Shown here: one piece after another, positions 1-7,797 of the stretch
How positions within the stretch are numbered: position 1 is the stretch's first letter
Layout of the letters: the number at the start of each line of letters is the position of its first letter
Assembly: GCF_030651495.1 (NCBI RefSeq)
Contig: NZ_JAUSFI010000050.1
Span: 31,816-95,815, forward strand
From: Undibacterium sp.
GTDB taxonomy: Bacteria > Pseudomonadota > Gammaproteobacteria > Burkholderiales > Burkholderiaceae_D
Length of the DNA: 64,000 nucleotides
Direction: 5' to 3'
Program-made: the position numbers and the translations under genes
The notes under the pieces: model-generated
What the model was told of the DNA's origin: nothing
Seen by the model: the letters and a program-made list of their open reading frames with translations, nothing else
Databases searched by the model: none

Positions 1-695
1 ATTTTCCACATGGCGTTGTATAAAGAACTGTCCGCCTCATTGGCTGCAGGTGATGGTTCATTGGCGATGTAGGGTTCGGCAAAACTTTTGTAGGTACCGA
101 CCTTGAGCAGATTGACGGTGACACCGAGTTTGTCCAGTGCGTCGCGATAATAATTGCGATAACGGCCAAATCCATTCAGCATTACGGTGCCCATCGGGTG
201 CAGATAGACTTCATTGGCATGTGCCGCCAAAAAATACTGGCGTTGATCGTAGCTCGATCCCCAGGCAACGACTTTTTTGCCACTAGTTTTAAAGCGTTCC
301 AGTGCGGCAGCAACTTCGCGTAACATCGGCAAACCCGCAGCGTCCAAATCATCTAGCAGCAAGACGACGCTGCTGATTTTAGGATCTTTGGCAGCGGCAT
401 CAAGCACTTGCAAGATGTCACGCAGTTGCGTGGTTTTTTGTGTGTCGCCTTTGGCTTCCGCCATTAACGACTCGCGCACACCGCCGGAATGTTGCTCGAC
501 CAGCGCGCCCTTTAAGTTGAGTAATAAGGCAGTCTTTTCATCGAGTTTCTGACCTGGACCAGAAAAAAAAGTGATAGCGAGCACGACCAACAGAGCGAGA
601 AAAATCATGTTCAGCAAGAATCGCCGGCCTACGTCAAGCGCGTTCCAAATGAATCTGAAACCGCGCCCTATCAGACGAAAAGGGGAAAAAGACAT
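1..695 (-). CDS. sppA: Signal peptide peptidase SppA (protease IV, 67K type), N-terminal part
   Basis: Membrane-bound serine protease that digests cleaved signal peptides in the inner membrane. Only the first 231 codons are present; the rest lies beyond the left edge. Reading leftward from the ATG at 693-695 gives a basic N-terminus, one membrane segment (about residues 29-46), then the first SppA domain. The motif VGTYKSFAEPY, with Lys203, matches the catalytic-lysine region of E. coli SppA (family knowledge). The nucleophilic serine would be in the missing C-terminal half, so activity cannot be judged. The next gene on the same strand begins 45 bases upstream of this start, so co-transcription with the nuclease gene is possible. 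Confidence 0.9.
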   Translation of the reverse strand, partial: MSFSPFRLIGRGFRFIWNALDVGRRFLLNMIFLALLVVLAITFFSGPGQKLDEKTALLLNLKGALVEQHSGGVRESLMAEAKGDTQKTTQLRDILQVLDAAAKDPKISSVVLLLDDLDAAGLPMLREVAAALERFKTSGKKVVAWGSSYDQRQYFLAAHANEVYLHPMGTVMLNGFGRYRNYYRDALDKLGVTVNLLKVGTYKSFAEPYIANEPSPAANEADSSLYNAMWK

Positions 696-739
696 GAATG
701 TTCCTTAATTATTTTAAAGTGAATTTCTAGGGTGGGAAA

Positions 740-1759
740 TTATTCTGGCCAGATCGCTTGTAGCAACTGTGCCAGATGCGCGCCGGCTTTGATTAACGCT
801 TCTTCTTTGACTGCAAGCATGGTTTTTTCATATTCTAAAGGTAAGGCAATCGACCAGCTATTGCCGCGCTGATTTGGCGTACTTTTGCTGAACTGGGTAC
901 CGGCGAACAGGATCTTGGCATTGTGAATGGCGTCGTCAGCCCATAACACTGGCCATTCATCCGGCGTCACAGAGATTGCCGGTTTCGCGATGCTTTTGGC
1001 CTTGCTGCAGAGTGCCTCATTCATGCGTCCACGCTTGAATGGTTGCGGAATATCATCCCATAACGCATGCAGATTACCATAAGGGGACTGCAAGGCATTG
1101 CCGCCAACGGTATTGCTGCCGCGCTCATATTGGCCATTGTCAGGATTGATCATTTTGCCATCCGCATTTAAAAATACCGAGCCCACGTGCAAAGGCTGAT
1201 GCAGGTCGCCGACATAGTGGGTCAGCAGTACCAATGCTTCGTACTCATCTTTGAACTGAAAAGGTTCAGGCTGCGGCTTGCCTTGTAGTACTAAAACGGC
1301 AGAGCGAATCGCATGCACGATGTCGTGATTGCTGGTGCCGACATAGCCGGTTTTGTAATGATCATGTTGTAGGGCGACATCGGCATAATGGTACTGCTTG
1401 TGACAGCTCTCTTCATCAAACGCCGGATTGCAGTTGTTATGATTGCGGCGCACAAAGTCACTCATGGCGGCAATCCCTGAGGCCGTCTCGAAGGGGGCGC
1501 ATTCAGGATATTTACCCGTCGAGGTGTAGCCAAAGTCTTTTTCTGGGCTAATGCCCTTGACACAATCACCCCAGACCGACACTTTCTCCAGACTGTTTTG
1601 GTCCAGTAACTGGTGCACTTTTTTGCCTGCTTTGCTACCGGTTAGCAGGGTGTCCGCGATCGCTCCTATGATCTGATGTCCTTCTGCGCTCCAGGCAAAA
1701 CTGAGGGCAGGTGCACAGCATAAACTCATTATGAATGAAACGAGAATAGATTTTTTCAT
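740..1759 (-). CDS. Secreted S1/P1-type nuclease
   Basis: Zinc-dependent single-strand nuclease/3'-nucleotidase family, exported. The 339-residue protein starts with a Sec signal peptide that should be cleaved before Trp23 (…LSFA|WSAEGHQ). In this family the new N-terminal Trp is itself a zinc ligand. The other metal-binding elements are visible in order: His28 in EGHQ, the Asp in WGDC, the His in YHYAD, the HYVGDLHQPLH block and the HALWDD block. Length and motif order are normal and all ligands look intact. Probable role is extracellular or periplasmic nucleic-acid scavenging. It reads toward sppA; a 12-bp palindrome lies 77 bases upstream of the start. Confidence 0.9.
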   Translation of the reverse strand: MKKSILVSFIMSLCCAPALSFAWSAEGHQIIGAIADTLLTGSKAGKKVHQLLDQNSLEKVSVWGDCVKGISPEKDFGYTSTGKYPECAPFETASGIAAMSDFVRRNHNNCNPAFDEESCHKQYHYADVALQHDHYKTGYVGTSNHDIVHAIRSAVLVLQGKPQPEPFQFKDEYEALVLLTHYVGDLHQPLHVGSVFLNADGKMINPDNGQYERGSNTVGGNALQSPYGNLHALWDDIPQPFKRGRMNEALCSKAKSIAKPAISVTPDEWPVLWADDAIHNAKILFAGTQFSKSTPNQRGNSWSIALPLEYEKTMLAVKEEALIKAGAHLAQLLQAIWPE

Positions 1760-1835
1760 GAAACTTCCTGTGTGGATGGCGCAACGGATATCAAGTCCAA
1801 ACAGGATTCTAATCTGAAAAGAGGTTGTTTATGTG

Positions 1836-1847
1836 TACACGTGTACT
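1836..1847. promoter_or_regulatory. 12-bp perfect palindrome upstream of the nuclease gene
   Basis: The sequence GTACACGTGTAC is self-complementary and lies between the start of the S1/P1 nuclease gene and the end of the acyltransferase gene. Its position suits an operator for the nuclease gene, but no regulator is known to bind it. Inference only. Confidence 0.3.
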
Positions 1848-1894
1848 TAGGCTTATTTTGCCGCGTATTGGGCGCGTCATTTAACTGCTGATTG

Positions 1895-2608
1895 CTATTG
1901 AAATTCGAGTGGTGGCCACATGGTTTCTTCCAGAAAACTGATGCTGGGGTCGGTCATATGTTTGGCAAATTCGAGGTAGAAATCCATATTTTTTTCAGAC
2001 ATTTGCTTTTCAATCTCCGCTAGCGATGTAATGCAGGGGACGACTTGACCATAGTAATCGGTGATCGGTCCAATCGGATGAAAATTAAAATGATAGTTCT
2101 GTACTAAGCGCAATAGACTGGGTTCCATTGCCGCAAGCAAGTATTTTATATTGCGATGTTTGGAATACGAAAACATGACACGGAATAATTCCATCAGCAA
2201 GTTGGAGATGCCGAAATTGGTAAAGTCTTGTCTTACTGTATTCACTTGCAACGGTGATAGTGCGTTTGACCGACGTATGTCAGCGCGCCTGCGTTTGCTA
2301 ATGATAAGACGGGAGATCTCCGCGAATTCGAGCGGGGATGCATCGGTAGGCAGGTCGTTAATTTCACAATGATCGAAGATCGGGAAGTGCATCTTGGTAG
2401 ATCGAACCAGTCTTACCGAGCCGATAATGGTATCTTCTGGTCCATATGCGCCTAGGTGAATAGCGGTGGCGTCATATTCATCATGTTCGAGCCCATCAGG
2501 ATAATCCTTAGAGTCAAGAAACATGCGTTCATTGCAATATACTTGATATCTGAGTGCATAGAGTTTTTTTAATTCAGACTCTTTTTTGACTCGCTTAACA
2601 TGAAACAT
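1895..2608 (-). CDS. PEP-CTERM/exosortase-associated acyltransferase (autoinducer-synthase fold)
   Basis: GNAT-fold N-acyltransferase related to acyl-homoserine-lactone synthases and N-acyl amino acid synthases. The 237-residue protein shows LRYQVYCNERMFL near residues 19-31, the acidic stretch YPDGLEHDEYD, the substrate-loop region GSVRLVRST and EISRLIIS; these correspond to the conserved Arg/Asp/Glu positions of LuxI-type enzymes. The wording of these motifs best fits the family found with PEP-CTERM/exosortase systems. The product is unknown, probably a long-chain N-acyl compound. There is no exosortase, PEP-CTERM protein or LuxR-type regulator in the window, so it is an orphan here. Other possibilities are an ordinary N-acyl amino acid synthase or an AHL synthase. 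Confidence 0.7.
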   Translation of the reverse strand: MFHVKRVKKESELKKLYALRYQVYCNERMFLDSKDYPDGLEHDEYDATAIHLGAYGPEDTIIGSVRLVRSTKMHFPIFDHCEINDLPTDASPLEFAEISRLIISKRRRADIRRSNALSPLQVNTVRQDFTNFGISNLLMELFRVMFSYSKHRNIKYLLAAMEPSLLRLVQNYHFNFHPIGPITDYYGQVVPCITSLAEIEKQMSEKNMDFYLEFAKHMTDPSISFLEETMWPPLEFQ

Positions 2609-2823
2609 CGTAATCCTTTTTACTTACGAATAAAAAATGGGCCACTTCATGTAGGGGGTAAGTAAACGCGAAAAAAGGGCGTATTTTTGCTCTTTTTCCA
2701 TTCAGTGGCAGAACTTGATTGTAGAAGTTACTCCGTAATTGCTGAAACATCAATATTACTAACACAATTATTGATGTTTATTTTCTGCTGCTCTACGGCC
2801 GTTAATTCGACTAAAACCTGAAT

Positions 2824-2846
2824 AGCCGTTAGACTAGACGGCTTTT
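2824..2846 (+). terminator. Hairpin with short T-run just upstream of prfC
   Basis: AGCCGT and ACGGCT flank an 8-base loop and are followed by TTTT, ending 25 bases before the prfC start codon. It looks like a weak intrinsic terminator or leader attenuator in the sense direction of prfC. No terminator would be needed there for an upstream gene, because the preceding gene is on the other strand. Confidence 0.4.
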
Positions 2847-2871
2847 CTCAAATTTTCTTGGCCAGTCCGAA

Positions 2872-4545
2872 ATGAATGCTTCAACCGAACACACAGATGA
2901 ATCCTCAGACTTATCCGCAGAGCAACTTGCATCCAAGGCGCCTTCCAGCGAATTGATCAAGCGCGAAGTGGCGCGCCGCCGTACTTTTGGCATTATCTCT
3001 CATCCGGATGCGGGTAAAACGACCCTGACGGAAAAACTGCTGATGTTTTCCGGTGCGATCCAATTGGCGGGTACGGTCAAAGCACGTAAGAGCGGGCGTC
3101 ACGCCACTTCTGACTGGATGGAGATTGAAAAACAGCGCGGCATTTCAGTCGCCAGCTCGGTCATGCAGTTCGAATACCGCGATCACGTAGTGAATCTGCT
3201 CGATACCCCGGGCCACCAAGATTTCTCTGAAGATACTTATCGCGTGTTGACGGCAGTCGATTCCGCCCTGATGGTGATTGATGCTGCCAAGGGGGTGGAA
3301 GAACAGACCATTAAATTGCTCAATGTCTGTCGCATGCGCAATACCCCGATTATCACTTTCGTTAACAAGATGGATCGCGAGACCCGCGATCCGCTGGAAT
3401 TGCTCGACGAGCTAGAATCGGTACTCAAGATACAGTGTGCACCTGTCACCTGGCCGATCGGCATGGGCAAGACTTTTCGCGGTGTGTACCATATTCTGAA
3501 GGATGAAATCATGTTGTTTGCCGCCGGTAGCGAGCGTGCGGATCAACAGTTTGAAGTGCTCAAAGGTATCGATAATCCCCGTCTGGCCGAGTTGTTTCCG
3601 TTGGAAATCGAACAATTAAAAATGGAGGTGGAACTGGTACATGGTGCCTCACATCCGTTTGATTTAGACGCCTTGTTAGCAGGGACACAAACACCGGTGT
3701 TTTTTGGCTCGGCGATTAATAATTTTGGCGTACGTGAAATTCTCAATGCCTTGCTCGATTGGGCGCCCGCGCCGCGCGAGCGTGATGCCACCGTGCGTAC
3801 GGTATTGCCAACCGAAGTGCCATTCTCCGGTTTTGTGTTTAAAATTCAGGCAAATATGGACCCGGCCCATCGCGATCGCATAGCGTTTTTGCGCGTGTGT
3901 TCTGGCCACTTTGAGCGTGGCATGAAGCTCAAGCATTTACGCTTGAACCGCGAGATCAAGGTGTCGTCGGTAGTGGCATTTATGGCTTCGAGTCGCGAAC
4001 AGGTGGACGAGGCGTATGCCGGCGATATCATCGGCTTGCCAAATCACGGCAATATGCAAATTGGCGACAGTTTTTCCGAAGGCGAATTCTTGCAATTTAC
4101 CGGTATTCCTTACTTTGCGCCGGATTTTTTCCGCACCGCACGTATTCTTAATCCGATGAAAACCAAGCAGTTGCAAAAAGGCTTGCAGCAGTTGGGTGAG
4201 GAGGGCGCGGTACAGGTGTTTAAACCGGTCAATAGTGGCGATCTGGTATTGGGCGCGGTCGGCGTCTTGCAGTTTGAAGTGGTGGCCAGCCGTCTTAAAA
4301 ATGAATACGGCGTTGATGCGGTATTTGAAGGCACTAGCATCAGCAGTGCCCGTTGGGTGACCTGCGAAGATAAAAAAATCATGGCCGATTTTGAACGTTC
4401 CAGCGCCGGCCACAATCTGGCGCATGATGCGGCCGGCAATATGGCTTACCTGGCCACTTCCGGTGTGAATTTGCGTCTGACCCAGGAGCGCTGGCCAGAC
4501 GTGGTGTTCCATGCTACCCGCGAACACGCTGCAAAATTAGAATAA
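2872..4545 (+). CDS. prfC: Peptide chain release factor 3
   Basis: Translational GTPase that removes RF1/RF2 from the ribosome after peptide release. The G domain begins at about residue 38 with the P-loop SHPDAGKTT (43-51), then the switch-region stretch EKQRGISV, the [14 protein letters not shown] element and NKMD. The remaining domains follow the bacterial RF3 pattern through the C-terminal [11 protein letters not shown]. Length is 557 residues, about 25-30 more than E. coli RF3 because of an acidic, Ser/Ala-rich N-terminal extension; no internal ATG would remove it, so the upstream ATG is kept. It is monocistronic, and converges with the DUF1275 gene. Confidence 0.97.
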   Translation: MNASTEHTDESSDLSAEQLASKAPSSELIKREVARRRTFGIISHPDAGKTTLTEKLLMFSGAIQLAGTVKARKSGRHATSDWMEIEKQRGISVASSVMQFEYRDHVVNLLDTPGHQDFSEDTYRVLTAVDSALMVIDAAKGVEEQTIKLLNVCRMRNTPIITFVNKMDRETRDPLELLDELESVLKIQCAPVTWPIGMGKTFRGVYHILKDEIMLFAAGSERADQQFEVLKGIDNPRLAELFPLEIEQLKMEVELVHGASHPFDLDALLAGTQTPVFFGSAINNFGVREILNALLDWAPAPRERDATVRTVLPTEVPFSGFVFKIQANMDPAHRDRIAFLRVCSGHFERGMKLKHLRLNREIKVSSVVAFMASSREQVDEAYAGDIIGLPNHGNMQIGDSFSEGEFLQFTGIPYFAPDFFRTARILNPMKTKQLQKGLQQLGEEGAVQVFKPVNSGDLVLGAVGVLQFEVVASRLKNEYGVDAVFEGTSISSARWVTCEDKKIMADFERSSAGHNLAHDAAGNMAYLATSGVNLRLTQERWPDVVFHATREHAAKLE

Positions 4546-4605
4546 GCACCAACACGCAATGTCCATGCGGGGACCCAGCTTGCATGGCAGCTGACCTGCA
4601 TGGTC

Positions 4606-4620
4606 GGCCTGAAACAGGCC
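4606..4620. other. Short hairpin between convergent genes
   Basis: GGCCTG-AAA-CAGGCC forms a 6-bp GC-rich stem in the gap between prfC and the convergent DUF1275 gene. There is no T-run on either side, so it is not a canonical intrinsic terminator, although its position fits transcript 3'-end formation or protection. Confidence 0.3.
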
Positions 4621-4667
4621 AGATCGACAAAATTTCATCAAAGCATGATTGAAGATAGAAGCAAGAT

Positions 4668-5435
4668 TTATGGTTTGTTTTTATTTCGTGGCGCGTGAGT
4701 CAGCTCATCCGAAAATCTTGGTGCCAGCGATAGGGCAATCAAGATGATCGCCAGCGGCAAGGTGGAGATGAATCCTACATATTTAAAACCAGCCGCGCCC
4801 ATTATTCCGCCGCAAAAAAAAGCACACACCAGCATTCCGTGTACGCGAAGCTTTTGGTGATTGGCTGCGACTTCTCCGTCGTTGGAGTGCGTTTGGTCGC
4901 GATTCCAGTAAATCAATTTTCCCAGTTCTATCCCAATATCCGTCACCAGCCCGGTGACGTGGGTAGTCCGTATTTCTGCATTGGATATTTTGGTAATCAG
5001 TGCATTTTGCAATCCCATGACATAGCACAGTAAGACGGTAGTAAATGAGACCGTAATGAGCTCGTGCTTTTGTAAACTGCTTCCCACCAATCCGAATACC
5101 AAGAGCAACACGGCTTCGAGTAACAAGACCGGTGTATAGATATACCGCATGTCATTGCGTTTGGCATAGTTCACCATCAATGCCGTGCAGGCCGAGCCCC
5201 AGGTAAAGGCGACCAGCATGAAGAGCGCCGCAAAGGCGGGAATAAATTGCCCTAATATTAAATTGTCTGCGGCGCTGGAGAGCATTCCCGTCATGTGCGA
5301 TGTATATTCACCAACAGCCAGAAAACCTCCGGCATTCAGCGCCCCTGCGATGCCGGCCAACGTCACGCCTAAATGCAAATTAGCCGCGGCCGTTCTTTTG
5401 GGCGATGTCAGCTTAGCGAGATAGTGGGCAGGCAT
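4668..5435 (-). CDS. YoaK/DUF1275 family membrane protein
   Basis: Integral membrane protein of unknown function. The 255 residues contain about six hydrophobic segments, and the N-terminal third carries the family signature GIAGALNAGGFLAVGEYTSHMTG, which is typical of DUF1275. A later segment, MGLQNALITKISNAEIRTTHVTG, is the second conserved block. The C-terminus is short and basic. No substrate can be proposed from sequence. It is a single-gene unit, converging with prfC, with a long gene-free stretch upstream. Confidence 0.85.
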   Translation of the reverse strand: MPAHYLAKLTSPKRTAAANLHLGVTLAGIAGALNAGGFLAVGEYTSHMTGMLSSAADNLILGQFIPAFAALFMLVAFTWGSACTALMVNYAKRNDMRYIYTPVLLLEAVLLLVFGLVGSSLQKHELITVSFTTVLLCYVMGLQNALITKISNAEIRTTHVTGLVTDIGIELGKLIYWNRDQTHSNDGEVAANHQKLRVHGMLVCAFFCGGIMGAAGFKYVGFISTLPLAIILIALSLAPRFSDELTHAPRNKNKP

Positions 5436-5958
5436 ATTTTAATTTGGTAATTTTTAGTTCATTTAAGCAATGAGTGTAACGGACTGCCTGCCTTCGGCAC
5501 AAGACTAGTTACTCTCTTTTTTAATTAAATCCGCGCTTCGCCTTACATTTTTGTGTCAATTATCCTCTTACGAAAATTTTCTGTACACCTGCATCACAGT
5601 AAGCGCAATTGTATAAAGCGAATCAGGCGGTAAGGTCGAGGGCAATGCCTGACGCGGGACGTATTTAACCCATTAAATAAGAACGAGTTGACACAGACAG
5701 ACTCACTTTGATTCTTAATGGGATAAGGGCTGACTCAGGCTGGTGACAATCTCTGCGCGAAAAGCATCAAGTGTTCATTCTTATAAATTTCATTATTGAC
5801 AATTAATTTTTGTATTGCTACGCTGGTCAATATTAATTGTTAAATTAGTAATTAATTGGCGCTCCGGATATTCACCTGTTTCATGTCCTGGAAGCGGGAG
5901 TCCGTTTGTTTTTTTTTATCGTTCCTTGATTTAGCAGAGCCTAAAAAGGTGGTGGAAA
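5436..5958. other. Gene-free stretch upstream of the protease operon
   Basis: About 520 bases between two divergently transcribed units. It contains an inverted repeat (TCAGGC at 5627 paired with GCCTGA ending at 5653), a loose inverted repeat of CCCATTAA near 5669 with TTAATGGG ending at 5722, and an AT-rich block at about 5780-5860 with a promoter-like element. A short open frame from 5856 lacks a ribosome binding site and protein-like composition, and I do not treat it as a gene. Confidence 0.5.
5796..5824 (+). promoter_or_regulatory. Candidate sigma-70 promoter of the pseudoprotease/protease operon
   Basis: A perfect -35 hexamer TTGACA (5796-5801) is followed after 17 bases by TACGCT (5819-5824), preceded by TG one base before it, i.e. 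an extended -10. The start of transcription would be near 5831, leaving a leader of about 130 bases before the first gene. Confidence 0.45.
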
Positions 5959-7797
5959 ATGAAGTCGATACCTCATTGCGTCAAGATACTCGTTCGCATT
6001 CCTGTGGTTTTAGCTACTGCATTCTTGTTATCCATTCCTGTTGAGGGATTAGCTCTTTCATCGCAGGAAGTTTTTTTGATGTCGGGCAATACTGTGGTGG
6101 GGCTTGAAGTACTCGATGATGCCGAAAAAACTATAGGTTACGCCAGTGCCACGCAGATAGATGCACGACGTTTTGTGACAGCGTGCGAAATTCTCGACAT
6201 AGGGCAATTTTTTCGACTTTCTGTCAATTCTGCTGTGCTTGATGGAAAGATATTAGCCCGTGACCGGGAACGAAATCTCTGTTTGATCGACGTGAAGGGA
6301 GCATCTTCGACAGGAATCCTCCAGCAAAGACGACGTCCCCAGATTGGCGCCCGTGTTTTTGCTGTATCGAATGCTCTCGGATTGGGCGTAGGTATTTCCG
6401 AGGGAGTGGTATCCGGCATCCGTCACTTTCCTGCCGGTGATTACATTCAATTCACCGCATCGATATCCCCAGGTTCCGAAGGCGGTGCACTGCTGGATGA
6501 ACAAGGGCAATTGTTAGGCATCGTCGATTATCGACATAGAGACGGACAAAATGTTAACTTTGCCTCGTTTGCACAATGGATAGACGAAATTGGAACACGC
6601 TCAAACGCCAATGCAGAGAACTTAAAACGCCTGGACGCCGGCGCAGATTTACTGAAACAACAGAAATGGGATGACTTATCTGCCTTGTCTTTGAATTGGT
6701 TGCGAGAGCAACCTGACAATGCCGATGCCTTGAAATTATCGATTATTGCTGCAAAAGGGCTCAAAAACCCTCAAGCAGAGCTATCTGCCTGGACTGAGCT
6801 ACATCGTGTCAGCCCTACGCAAGCCGATGTGGGCGTAGGAATGGGAAGGGCTCTGCTATCGACCGGGCGTATCAAAGAAGCGCTGGAACTTAGCAAGCAA
6901 CTGACCGCCATCCATCAGGAATATGCCAATGCCCGATTGTTATTGGGTATGGCGCAGCAGTTATCAGGATTGCGCCAGGAAGCGGAAGAATCGTATAGAG
7001 CTGCGATCACTCTGGACGCGTGGCTGATTGAAGCGTATCAAGGTTTATCCACTTTAGCGCAGGAACGCGGCGATTCGGCCACATCCATCGCTATCTGGTC
7101 ACGGCTTTCTGGTCTCTATCCGGACGCATTGACTATGCGTATCGCACTTGCCAAAGCCTATCTGGCGGCTGACAAACCGGACCGGGCTTATATGATTCTT
7201 GAAAAATTGCCAGAGAAAGATAGGGACAGTGCCGTCGCCTTGTATTGGCGTGGCATTGTATTAATGCGTTTGCAATGTCCCGATGCGGCCATATTGGCCT
7301 ACCAGAAAAGCCTGGCAAAGCAGTTTAATGAAGCCGATGCAGCTTGGGGGGGAATTGGCTATGCGATGGCCAGCATGCAACGTCATACCGAGGCCATTGC
7401 TGCCTTCACCGCAGCGAGGAAAGCCAATCCTGCTGATGACGGCTGGGCTTATCAGCTGGCAATTAATCTCAAGGATGGCGGGCGCTCGAATGAAGCCTTG
7501 TCTATCATGACATCGCTCATCAAGAAAGCCCCTGAGCTGGCGCACTATTGGCGCCAGCAGGGTTTCATACTCGCTATTCTGGAACGCCCGGCAGAGGCGA
7601 TTCCTGCGATGGAGCGTTCCTTGCAGCTTGAGCCCAATCAACCGAAACTATGGAGGGCGCTAATAGAAACGTGCCAATCTGCCGGTCACAAAAAAGAGGC
7701 GAAAGAGGCATACCAAAAACTGCGTGCCATCGACACAAAGGCGGCTGAGTTAGCCTATCGTGAAAGCATACTTCCTTACGAGGATGCTGCATTATGA
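5959..7797 (+). CDS. Exported trypsin-like pseudoprotease with TPR repeats
   Basis: A Sec signal (about residues 1-32) is followed by a chymotrypsin/HtrA-type fold (about 38-210) and roughly eleven TPR units (about 218-605). Aligned with the downstream paralogue, all three catalytic positions are changed: His to Glu77 (VTACEIL versus ASNCHVI), Asp to Asn106 (RNLCLI versus LDLCLL) and Ser to Glu174 (SPGSEGG versus SPGSSGG). The surrounding fold motifs, such as AVSNALGLG and GQLLGIV, are kept. The frame is intact over 612 codons, so this is a conserved-looking dead enzyme and not a decaying gene. The stop overlaps the next start (ATGA), implying translational coupling. A regulatory or scaffold role for its partner is an inference. 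A PDZ domain is absent. Confidence 0.8.
   Translation: MKSIPHCVKILVRIPVVLATAFLLSIPVEGLALSSQEVFLMSGNTVVGLEVLDDAEKTIGYASATQIDARRFVTACEILDIGQFFRLSVNSAVLDGKILARDRERNLCLIDVKGASSTGILQQRRRPQIGARVFAVSNALGLGVGISEGVVSGIRHFPAGDYIQFTASISPGSEGGALLDEQGQLLGIVDYRHRDGQNVNFASFAQWIDEIGTRSNANAENLKRLDAGADLLKQQKWDDLSALSLNWLREQPDNADALKLSIIAAKGLKNPQAELSAWTELHRVSPTQADVGVGMGRALLSTGRIKEALELSKQLTAIHQEYANARLLLGMAQQLSGLRQEAEESYRAAITLDAWLIEAYQGLSTLAQERGDSATSIAIWSRLSGLYPDALTMRIALAKAYLAADKPDRAYMILEKLPEKDRDSAVALYWRGIVLMRLQCPDAAILAYQKSLAKQFNEADAAWGGIGYAMASMQRHTEAIAAFTAARKANPADDGWAYQLAINLKDGGRSNEALSIMTSLIKKAPELAHYWRQQGFILAILERPAEAIPAMERSLQLEPNQPKLWRALIETCQSAGHKKEAKEAYQKLRAIDTKAAELAYRESILPYEDAAL

Noticed and set aside
3937..4527. 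196-codon open frame on the minus strand inside prfC
   Set aside because: It lies entirely opposite a well-matched RF3 gene, has no ribosome site and no recognisable domain; a shadow of GC-rich third positions.
5856..6044. 62-codon frame before the pseudoprotease gene
   Set aside because: Overlaps the signal peptide coding region of the real gene in another frame and has no ribosome site.
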